A DNA stretch of 64,000 nucleotides from Fodinibacter sp963833495 (lineage in GTDB: Bacteria; Actinomycetota; Actinomycetes; Actinomycetales; Dermatophilaceae): assembly GCA_963833495.1 (NCBI GenBank), contig CAWHYJ010000021.1, positions 184,248-248,247 of the forward strand, read 5' to 3'. How positions within the stretch are numbered: position 1 is the first letter of the stretch; every line of letters begins with the position of its first letter. The position numbers and the translations under genes are program-made. Below the pieces are notes generated by a model that was not told the DNA's origin, ran no database searches, and was given only the letters and a program-made list of their open reading frames with translations. Below are positions 57,330 to 64,000 of the stretch, piece by piece.

Positions 57330-57599
57330 ATGGCACACAAGAAGGGTGCGTCCTCGACCCGCAACGGTCGCGACAGCAACGCCCAGTACCTCGGCGTCAA
57401 GCGCTTCGGCGGCCAGGCCGTCAACGCCGGCGAGATCCTCGTCCGCCAGCGCGGCACGCACTTCCACCCCGGTGACGGGGTCGGCCGTGGCGGCGACGAC
57501 ACGCTGTTCGCGCTCGTCGCGGGTGCGGTGAAGTTCGGCACCAAGCGCGGCCGCAAGACCGTCAACATCATCCCGGCGGAGACCGTCGCCGCGGAGTGA
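57330..57599 (+). CDS. rpmA: 50S ribosomal protein L27
   Basis: 89 aa. It begins AHKKGASSTRNGRDSNAQYLGV, with the conserved GASSTRNGRDS block, and has RQRGTHFHPGDGVG. The N-terminal tail reaches the peptidyl-transferase centre. The transcription unit ends with two hairpins. Confidence 0.97.
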   Translation: MAHKKGASSTRNGRDSNAQYLGVKRFGGQAVNAGEILVRQRGTHFHPGDGVGRGGDDTLFALVAGAVKFGTKRGRKTVNIIPAETVAAE

Positions 57600-57606
57600 C
57601 TCCGGC

Positions 57607-57672
57607 GCCGGGTGCCTCGTCACCCGGCCGCATGACCACGTCGTGAGGGGCGGGCCGCTTCCGGCCCGCCCC
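57607..57672 (+). terminator. Tandem hairpins after rpmA
   Basis: Hairpin 1 pairs 57607-57614 with 57621-57628 (8 bp). Hairpin 2 pairs 57647-57657 with 57662-57672 (11 bp, 4-nt loop). There is no T tract directly after them. Confidence 0.7.
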
Positions 57673-57723
57673 TTCCGGCATCCTGCAGAGCTTTTGTCAC
57701 CACAGACCAGAGGAGCGAGAAGC

Positions 57724-59250
57724 ATGACGACCTTCGTCGACCGCGTCGTGCTGCACGTCGCCGCCGGGAACGGTGGCCACGGCGTGGCCTCGGTCAAGCG
57801 TGAGAAGTTCAAGCCGCTCGGCGGCCCCGACGGCGGCAACGGCGGCAAGGGTGGCTCGGTCATCCTCGCGGTCGACCCGCAGTCGACCACGCTGCTCGAC
57901 TACCACCACACCCCGCACCGCAAGGCCACCAACGGCAAGCCCGGTGGCGGCGACGAGCGCAACGGCGCCGACGGCGGCGACCTCGTGCTGCCGGTGCCCG
58001 AGGGCACCGTGGTCAAGGACGGCAACGGGTCGGTGCTCGCCGACCTGGTCGGGCACGACGCCACCTTCGTCGTCGCCCGCGGAGGCCGCGGTGGCCTGGG
58101 CAACAAGGCGCTGGCCTCACCCCGGCGCAAGGCGCCCGGCTTCGCCCTGCTCGGCGAGCCCGGTGAGTCCATCGACATCGTGCTCGAACTCAAGTCGCTC
58201 GCCGACGTCGCGCTGATCGGCTTCCCGAGCGCCGGCAAGTCCTCGCTCGTCTCGGTGATGTCGGCCGCCCGGCCCAAGATCGCCGACTACCCGTTCACCA
58301 CCCTGGTGCCCAACCTCGGGGTCGTCAACGCCGGGTCGCAGCGCTTCACGATGGCCGACGTGCCCGGGCTGATCCCCGGCGCGAGCGAGGGCAAGGGCCT
58401 CGGGCTGGAGTTCCTGCGCCACGTCGAGCGCTGCTCGGTTCTGGTGCACGTGGTCGACTGCGCCACCCTCGAGCCGAACCGTGACCCGATGACCGACCTC
58501 GAGGTGATCGAGGCCGAGCTCGCCGCCTACGTCACCGACGACTCGCTCGGCGGCCGGCCGCTGTCGGACCGCACCCGGATCATCGTGCTCAACAAGGCCG
58601 ACGTGCCCGACGCCCTCGACCTGGCCGAGATGGTGCGGCCGCTGCTCGAGGAGCGTGGCCTCGAGGTGCACATCGTCTCGGCGGTCGCGCACACCGGGCT
58701 CAAGGAGCTCACGTTCGCGCTGGCCCGCCACGTGCTCGCGGCCCGGGCCGAGATCGAGTCGAGGGTCATCGAGCGGCCGCGGGTCGTCATCCGGCCGGTC
58801 GCCGTTGACGACGCCGGGTTCGTCGTGCGCCGCGAGAACACCCCCGACGGCGAGGTCTTCCGGGTGCTCGGAGAGCGTCCCCGGCGCTGGATCAACCAGA
58901 CCGACTTCTCCAACGACGAGGCCGTGGGCTACCTCGCCGACCGGCTCAGCCGGCTCGGCGTCGAGGACGCGCTGCTCAAGGCCGGCGCCGTGTCGGGCTC
59001 GACGGTGCTCATCGGGCCCGAGGACAACGCCGTGGTCTTCGACTGGGAGCCCACGATGACGGCCGGTGCCGAGCTGCTCGGCGGCCCGCGCGGCAGCGAC
59101 GTGCGGATCGAGGCCGAGGGCGGGCGCAAGACCCGCGACGAGCGCCGCGCGCACTTCCACGCCCGCAAGGACGCCCAGACGGCGGCTCGCACCGAGCTCG
59201 CACAGGAGCGCGACGCCGGGCACTGGGCGTCCGTGGCCGACGAGGACTGA
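57724..59250 (+). CDS. obgE: Obg-family GTPase
   Basis: 508 aa. The Gly-rich Obg fold spans residues 1-155 (GGPDGGNGGKGGS). The G domain follows with GFPSAGKSSL (G1), DVPGLIPGASEGKG (G3) and NKADVPD (G4). The C-terminal OCT domain at about 340-430 is followed by a charged tail ending in the DARKDAQTAAR-type block. It couples ribosome assembly and stress response. ATG is preceded by GAGGAGCGAG. It continues into proB. Confidence 0.96.
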   Translation: MTTFVDRVVLHVAAGNGGHGVASVKREKFKPLGGPDGGNGGKGGSVILAVDPQSTTLLDYHHTPHRKATNGKPGGGDERNGADGGDLVLPVPEGTVVKDGNGSVLADLVGHDATFVVARGGRGGLGNKALASPRRKAPGFALLGEPGESIDIVLELKSLADVALIGFPSAGKSSLVSVMSAARPKIADYPFTTLVPNLGVVNAGSQRFTMADVPGLIPGASEGKGLGLEFLRHVERCSVLVHVVDCATLEPNRDPMTDLEVIEAELAAYVTDDSLGGRPLSDRTRIIVLNKADVPDALDLAEMVRPLLEERGLEVHIVSAVAHTGLKELTFALARHVLAARAEIESRVIERPRVVIRPVAVDDAGFVVRRENTPDGEVFRVLGERPRRWINQTDFSNDEAVGYLADRLSRLGVEDALLKAGAVSGSTVLIGPEDNAVVFDWEPTMTAGAELLGGPRGSDVRIEAEGGRKTRDERRAHFHARKDAQTAARTELAQERDAGHWASVADED

Positions 59251-59255
59251 GCCGG

Positions 59256-60386
59256 ATGCCGGACACCGCCGCGGGTCTTCGGCGCACCGTGGGCGGGGGG
59301 CACCGCCTCGTGGTGAAGGTGGGGTCGTCCTCGCTGACTGCGGCCGATGGTGGGCCGCTCGACCTCGGCGCGCTCCGTGCCCTGGTCGACGTGCTGGCGG
59401 CGCGCCGCGCGGCGGGTCACCAGGTGGTGCTGGTGTCGTCGGGGGCCATCGCCGCCGGCATCCGCCCGCTGGGGCTGGCGCGGCGGCCCTCCGACCTGGC
59501 CACTCAGCAGGCGGCGGCATCGGTGGGGCAGGGGGCGCTGGTCGCGGCCTACCAAGCGGCCTTCTCGGCGCACGGGCTCACCGTGGGGCAGGTGCTGCTG
59601 ACCGCTGACGACGTCACCCGGCGCACCCACTACACGAATGCCCGGCGCACCCTGGAACGGCTGCTCAAGCTCGGCATCGTGCCGATCGTCAACGAGAACG
59701 ACACGGTGGCCACGCACGAGATCCGGTTCGGTGACAACGACCGGCTGGCGGCGCTGGTGTCCGACCTGGTCGCGGCCGACGGGCTGGTGCTGCTCACCGA
59801 CGTCGACGCGCTCTACGACGGGCCGCCGTCGCGCGGCGGTTCGCGGCGGGTGCCGCTCGCGGCGACGACCGACGACCTCGATGCGGTGACGATCGGCGGC
59901 ACCGGGTCGGCTGTGGGCTCGGGCGGGATGGTGACGAAGGTGGAGGCGGCCGGGATCGCCGGTGCGGCCGGCATCCCGACGCTGTTGACCCGGCTCGCCG
60001 ACGTGACGGCGGCACTGTCCGGTGCTGACCTCGGGACCGTCTTCGCCCCGGCGGCCGCGACCCGGGCATCACGCAAGCGCTGGCTGGCACACGCGACCAC
60101 GGCGCGCGGGCGCCTGCTGCTCGACGACGGCGCGGTCGCGGCGGTGACGGTGCGGCGCAAGTCGCTGCTGCCCGCCGGCATCACGGGGGTCGAGGGGGCG
60201 TTCGCCGCCGGGGACCCGGTCGACGTGTGCACGCCCGAGGGGCTGGTCATCGCCCGCGGGCTGGTCAACTACGCCTCGGCGGAGCTGCCTCGGCTGCTCG
60301 GGCGCTCGACGCGCGACCTGGCCCGCGAGCTCGGGCCGGCGTACGAGCGCGAGGTCATCCACCGCGACGACCTCGTGGTGCTCTGA
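59256..60386 (+). CDS. proB: Glutamate 5-kinase
   Basis: 376 aa, first step of proline synthesis. The amino-acid kinase domain has VVKVGSSSLT, VLVSSGAIAAG and NENDTVAT. A PUA domain lies at the C terminus (from about 285). It starts 5 bp after obgE. Its normal partner proA lies 1.3 kb downstream behind a reversed pdxY and a palindrome-rich interval. Confidence 0.96.
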   Translation: MPDTAAGLRRTVGGGHRLVVKVGSSSLTAADGGPLDLGALRALVDVLAARRAAGHQVVLVSSGAIAAGIRPLGLARRPSDLATQQAAASVGQGALVAAYQAAFSAHGLTVGQVLLTADDVTRRTHYTNARRTLERLLKLGIVPIVNENDTVATHEIRFGDNDRLAALVSDLVAADGLVLLTDVDALYDGPPSRGGSRRVPLAATTDDLDAVTIGGTGSAVGSGGMVTKVEAAGIAGAAGIPTLLTRLADVTAALSGADLGTVFAPAAATRASRKRWLAHATTARGRLLLDDGAVAAVTVRRKSLLPAGITGVEGAFAAGDPVDVCTPEGLVIARGLVNYASAELPRLLGRSTRDLARELGPAYEREVIHRDDLVVL

Positions 60387-60390
60387 GCGA

Positions 60391-61245
60391 CTAGCGCAGC
60401 TGCTGCACCTCGAACTGCATCCGGGGGTGGGCGATGGCGTCCTGGCTCTGCACGAGCTGCAGCTCACGGCGGCCCGACTCGTGGGTGGTCGTGAGCAGGT
60501 CGAAGACGCTGGAGACGGTGCGCCCGAGCGCGAGGCCGGCATCACCGGTCTGGAGCAGGTGTGCGGTGAACAGCGCGGCGGTGACGTCGCCGGAGCCATT
60601 GGCCTTCATCGGCAGCTGGGGGGTCTGCACGATCCAGGCTCCCTCACCGTGCACCGCGAGCATCTCGATCCTGCCCTCGGGGCGGTCCGGGCGCAGCACG
60701 CTGGTGACGAGCACCGTGCCCGGGCCCATGTCACGGGCTCGCTCGACCGAGTCGAGGGTGGAGTCGAGGTCGGCCGGGTCGGTCTCGGTGAGGAAGCCGA
60801 GCTCGAACTGGTTGGGGGTGATCAGGTCGGCCTTGGGCACGACCTTCTCGCGCAGCAGCACGGGGATCGCGGGGTGGACGAAGCAGCCGGATGACGCGTT
60901 GCCCATGACCGGGTCGCAGGCGTAGATGGCGCCCGGGTTGGCGGCCTTGGTGCGGGCGACGGCATCAAGGATGACCTCGCCGATCTGCTCGCCGCCCTGA
61001 TAGCCGGACAGCACGGCGTCGACCTCGGGCAGGGCGCCGCGCTCCTCGATGCCGGTGACGACCTCGCGCACGTCGTCGGGAGCCATCAACGGGCCGCGCC
61101 AGGCGCCGTAGCCGGTGTGGTTGGAGAAGTGCACGGTGTGCACTGGCCACACCTCCACGCCGAGCCGCTGGAGCGGGAAGACGGCGGCGGAGTTGCCGAC
61201 GTGGCCGTAGGCCACCGAGGACTGGATGGACAGGATCGTCGTCAC
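60391..61245 (-). CDS. pdxY: Pyridoxal kinase
   Basis: 284 aa of the ribokinase superfamily. SIQSSVAYGHVGNSAAVFP is the substrate-side opening, and YACDPVMGN with KANGSGDVTAALF (catalytic Asp in GSGDV) is the anion-hole region. It makes PLP. It sits on the minus strand between proB and proA with its 3' end 4 bp from proB. Confidence 0.92.
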   Translation of the reverse strand: MTTILSIQSSVAYGHVGNSAAVFPLQRLGVEVWPVHTVHFSNHTGYGAWRGPLMAPDDVREVVTGIEERGALPEVDAVLSGYQGGEQIGEVILDAVARTKAANPGAIYACDPVMGNASSGCFVHPAIPVLLREKVVPKADLITPNQFELGFLTETDPADLDSTLDSVERARDMGPGTVLVTSVLRPDRPEGRIEMLAVHGEGAWIVQTPQLPMKANGSGDVTAALFTAHLLQTGDAGLALGRTVSSVFDLLTTTHESGRRELQLVQSQDAIAHPRMQFEVQQLR

Positions 61246-61365
61246 CGGCCCATCCTCGCACCCGGGTGGACCCGACCGCGGCGCGCCATCGAAGCTGCCT
61301 GCGGTGCCTCAGGAGGCTGGGGCGCGTCCCGCGAGGCGCCCGACGAGGGTCCAACTGGGGGACGC

Positions 61366-61484
61366 CCGGATGCTTCGCCTCATGAGCCGCGCCGCCAGCA
61401 ACCCCCTATGTGCTGCCGGCCTTTCCGCCACGTGAAGCACATCGGCGGTTGGTGCCCCGTTGGCTCACCCGGTGAAGCATCCGG
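61366..61484. repeat. 119-bp imperfect palindrome in the pdxY-proA interval
   Basis: Left and right arms align with no gaps over about 50 bp: CCGGATGCTTC, then TGAGCC, then CAACC and ATGTGCT match in the complement of the other arm. There are about a dozen mismatches, and the centre is near 61425. It occupies the gene-free 61246-61705 region. Confidence 0.8.
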
Positions 61485-61535
61485 ACCTCTCCTCAGATGG
61501 GTTCCCGGGGGCGCCCAGGAAACGTCTCCCGGCCA

Positions 61536-61600
61536 CTATTGGATGCACCCCCTCAGTGAGCAACTTTGAAAGTTGCTCACTGAGGGTGAGCATCCAATAG
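61536..61600. repeat. 65-bp near-perfect palindrome upstream of proA
   Basis: Two 32-nt arms surround a single G at 61568; only two pairs fail. The outer arm CTATTGGATGC and inner CAACTTT are AT-rich for this genome, suggesting foreign or mobile origin. It lies 93 bp before the proA -10 hexamer. Confidence 0.9.
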
Positions 61601-61692
61601 GGCGACGCGCACACATCCCTCCGGCCTGCCTGCGGACTCCGGTCCGCTGCTCGAGCCGTGGGAGGCCCGGCGCACCCCAGCGCCGCGCGGCA

Positions 61693-61698
61693 TACCCT
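61693..61698 (+). promoter_or_regulatory. -10 hexamer TACCCT for proA
   Basis: It ends 7 nt before the proA ATG at 61706, suggesting a leaderless transcript independent of proB. Confidence 0.5.
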
Positions 61699-61705
61699 TG
61701 GAGGC

Positions 61706-62998
61706 ATGGCTGACCGCACCTCCGGTATCGACCCGGCCGACGTCGAGCGGGTCCGCGAGCTCGCCGAGGCGGCCCGCACCGCCTCCCGCCGCCTCGCCCA
61801 GCTGACCCGGGCCGAGAAGGACGCCGCGCTGCGCACCCTCGCCGACGACCTCGAGGACGCCACCGACGACGTCGTCGCCGCCAACGAGCGCGACCTCGCC
61901 CGCGGCCGCGAGAACGGCATGTCCGACAGCCTCCAGGACCGCCTGCGCCTCGACCCGCCCCGCCTCGCCGCCGTGGCCCAGGCCCTGCGCGACATCGCCG
62001 CCCTGCCCGACCCGGTCGGCGAGGTGGTGCGCGGCTCCACCCTCGCCAACGGCCTGCAGATCCGCCAGGTCCGCGTGCCGATGGGCGTGGTCGGCATGAT
62101 CTACGAGGCCCGTCCCAACGTCACCGTCGACGCCGCAGGCCTGGGCCTGAAGAGCGGCAACGCCGTCATTCTGCGTGGTGGCAGCGCCGCTGCCGACACC
62201 AACCGCGCCACGGTCGCGGTCCTGCGCGCCAGCCTCGAGCGCCAGGGACTGCCCGCGGATGCCGTCGGCCTCCTCGAGGGCGGCCACGGCGCCGTCCGCG
62301 CGCTGATGACCGCCCGCGGCCTGGTCGACCTGCTCATCCCGCGCGGCGGCGCCGACCTCATCCAGACCGTGGTCACCGAGTCGACCGTCCCCGTCATCGA
62401 GACCGGCATCGGGAACTGCCACGTCTACGTCGACCGGGCCGCCGACCTCGACAAGGCGCTGGCCATCACGGTCAACTCCAAGACCCACCGGCCCAGCGTG
62501 TGCAACGCGGCCGAGTCGCTGCTGGTGCACCGCGACGTCGCCGCCGCGTTCCTGCCCAAGGCGCTCGCGGCGCTCGCCGGTGAGGGCGTCGCGCTGCACA
62601 CCGACCCGGATGCCGGTGCGCAGGCCGACACCGCGGGCGTCGCCCACGACACGGCAACCGACGAGCACTTCGCCACCGAGTTCCACGGCCTGGAGATGTC
62701 GGTCGGCGTGGTCGACGACCTCGACGCGGCGCTCGACCACATCCGCCGCTACGGCTCGGGCCACACCGAGGCGATCGTCACCGAGGACCGCGCCGCCGCC
62801 CGCCGTTTCACCGCCGAGGTCGACGCGGCGGCGGTCATGGTCAACGCGAGCACCCGCTTCACCGACGGCGGCGAGTTCGGCTTCGGTGCCGAGATCGGCA
62901 TCTCGACCCAGAAGCTGCACGCCCGCGGCCCGATGGCCCTGCCCGAGCTGACGACGACAAAGTGGGTCGTCGAGGGCGACGGTCAGGTGCGGGTCTGA
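61706..62998 (+). CDS. proA: Gamma-glutamyl phosphate reductase
   Basis: 430 aa; makes glutamate-5-semialdehyde in proline synthesis. MGVVGMIYEARPNVT and KSGNAVILRGGS are conserved. The catalytic Cys lies in HRPSVCNAAESLL. The C-terminal FGAEIGISTQKLHARGP is diagnostic. It has its own promoter, separated from proB. Confidence 0.96.
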   Translation: MADRTSGIDPADVERVRELAEAARTASRRLAQLTRAEKDAALRTLADDLEDATDDVVAANERDLARGRENGMSDSLQDRLRLDPPRLAAVAQALRDIAALPDPVGEVVRGSTLANGLQIRQVRVPMGVVGMIYEARPNVTVDAAGLGLKSGNAVILRGGSAAADTNRATVAVLRASLERQGLPADAVGLLEGGHGAVRALMTARGLVDLLIPRGGADLIQTVVTESTVPVIETGIGNCHVYVDRAADLDKALAITVNSKTHRPSVCNAAESLLVHRDVAAAFLPKALAALAGEGVALHTDPDAGAQADTAGVAHDTATDEHFATEFHGLEMSVGVVDDLDAALDHIRRYGSGHTEAIVTEDRAAARRFTAEVDAAAVMVNASTRFTDGGEFGFGAEIGISTQKLHARGPMALPELTTTKWVVEGDGQVRV

Positions 62999-63954
62999 CC
63001 GTCGCGGCTCTCGCCGGCGGCCACGTCGAGCGAGTCGTGGGCGACGAAGTACGACGGTCGCGCCTGCAGGGCGACGTAGGTGCGGCCCACGTACTCCCCG
63101 AGGATGCCGAGTGCGAGCAGCTGCACCGCGCCCACCGCCGCGACGATGACGACCGTGGACGTCCAGCCGGGAAGGGTGTCCCGAGCAGCAGCGCCACGAG
63201 CGCGTAGACGAGCACGCCGATCGCCGCCAGCCCACCGACCAGCCCGATCCAGGTGGCAAAGCGCAGCGGTGCTGTTGAGAACCCGGTGATGCCGTCGACC
63301 GAGAGCCGGATCATCTTGCCCAAGGGGTACTTGGAGTCGCCGGCGGCACGGGCCGCCCGTGAGTAGTTCACCGAGGCACTCGGGAACCCCAGCGCGGGCA
63401 CGACGAGCCGCAGCACCCGGCCGTGCTCGGGAAGGGCGTTCACGGCATCCACGGTGGCGCGGGACGATCCGGTAGTCGCCGGCATCCACCTTGGTGTCGA
63501 CGTCGGACATCGCGCGGATCGAGCGGTAGAACGCCGGGCCGCTACCTGCTTGAACGCGGTGTCGGTGGACCGGTCGGTGGCTGATGCCGTAGACGACGTC
63601 GACGCCCTGGCCGCGCGCGACGGCGAGCATCTCGCCGATCACCTCGGGGGGTCCTGCAGGTCGGCGTCGAGGGTCACGACGCACTGTCCGGCGCGGGCCA
63701 GCCCGGCCGAGATGGCGGCCTGGTGCCCGGCGTTGGCGCGCAACCGGACCACGCGCACCTGCGGCCACTTGGCGCCGCAGCCGTTGCAGCAGCACGGGGG
63801 TGCCGTCGGTGGAGCCGTCGTCGACGCAGAGGATCTCGTAGGACACACCCCACCCGTCCGCGGCCGGGCGAACAGCCGCTCGACCAGCAGCGGCAGCACC
63901 GCCTCCTCGTCGTACATGACGATGACGTCGAGGATCGACCGGGGCGGTGGGCAT
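62983..63954 (-). pseudogene. GT2 (DPM1/GtrB-type) glycosyltransferase with many frameshifts
   Basis: On the minus strand, parts in changing frames read as one polyprenyl-phosphate-sugar transferase: VIVMYDEEAVLPLLVERL, then YEILCVDDGSTDGTP, then LRANAGHQAAISAGLA and VTLDADLQDPP, then FYRSIRAMSDVDTK, then PLGKMIRLSVDGITGFS, and last LGILGEYVGRTYVALQ with two membrane helices. At least six frame changes occur in under 1 kb. Its 3' end overlaps proA by 16 bp. The density of errors suggests poor sequence or a dead gene. Order and motifs fit intact homologues. Confidence 0.75.
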
Positions 63955-64000
63955 GGGGCAAGGGTAGATGGCCCGGCTCGAGCCCACCGGCCGGCAGGCG

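Overview
The window is about 73% GC by eye, with almost exclusively G/C-ending codons and many GTG starts. The gene order is that of an actinobacterial chromosome: dxr-rip1-ispG-GNAT-proS, rimP-nusA-ylxR-infB-rbfA-truB-ribF, and a radical-SAM pair followed by rne-rplU-rpmA-obgE-proB-proA. Gene content and style fit Micrococcales, most likely Intrasporangiaceae. That placement is an inference from gene content and was not tested against a database.

Layout. (1) 1-6668: a polyamine-type ABC importer (potD cut by the left edge, potABC) followed by a saccharopine-dehydrogenase-like protein and a succinate-semialdehyde-type dehydrogenase. (2) 6669-9884: a decayed DnaB-like helicase gene, a membrane-anchored barnase-family RNase with its barstar inhibitor, dxr, and a broken DUF3592-like gene. 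(3) 9885-21914: the S2P protease, ispG, a broken uridine kinase, an ECF-type sigma factor with a four-helix membrane partner, a frameshifted Cu/Zn-SOD-like gene, two acetyltransferases, a dehydratase-VOC fusion, proS, a HAD hydrolase and a TauE-type exporter. (4) 21915-32207, accessory: an AbiEi/DUF559-type nuclease gene bracketed by two doublets of a 50-bp palindrome, an amylosucrase, a three-gene extracytosolic flavin electron-transfer cluster, an orphan 3' gene tail, a thioredoxin-domain DUF255 protein, an APH-type kinase and a lipoprotein. (5) 32208-42775: the translation-factor cluster, then ribF, a rodA-like SEDS gene and a long-chain acyl-CoA synthetase. (6) 42776-53369: a PCMT-like gene, a frameshifted FAD oxidoreductase and the radical-SAM pair TIGR03960/TIGR03936, which is split by a 5.7-kb accessory block (small exported protein, K+ channel, thioesterase, PadR-HAAS pair, class III aminotransferase). 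(7) 53370-64000: rne, rplU, rpmA, obgE, proB, pdxY (reversed), two large palindromes, proA, and a heavily frameshifted glycosyltransferase at the right edge.

Cross-cutting observations. About a dozen genes have an actinobacterial -10 hexamer ending 6-8 nt before the start codon, which predicts leaderless mRNAs. The heptamer GGATGCC/GGCATCC recurs roughly once per kb and carries otherwise avoided codons. Six genes contain frameshifts. Several of these are single-base changes in G/C runs, so sequence error competes with true decay, but two of the genes have also lost whole motifs. No rRNA, tRNA, CRISPR array, transposase, integrase or origin was recognised. The best candidate for something undescribed is the 50-bp palindrome family and its arrangement around the nuclease gene at 22050-22979.
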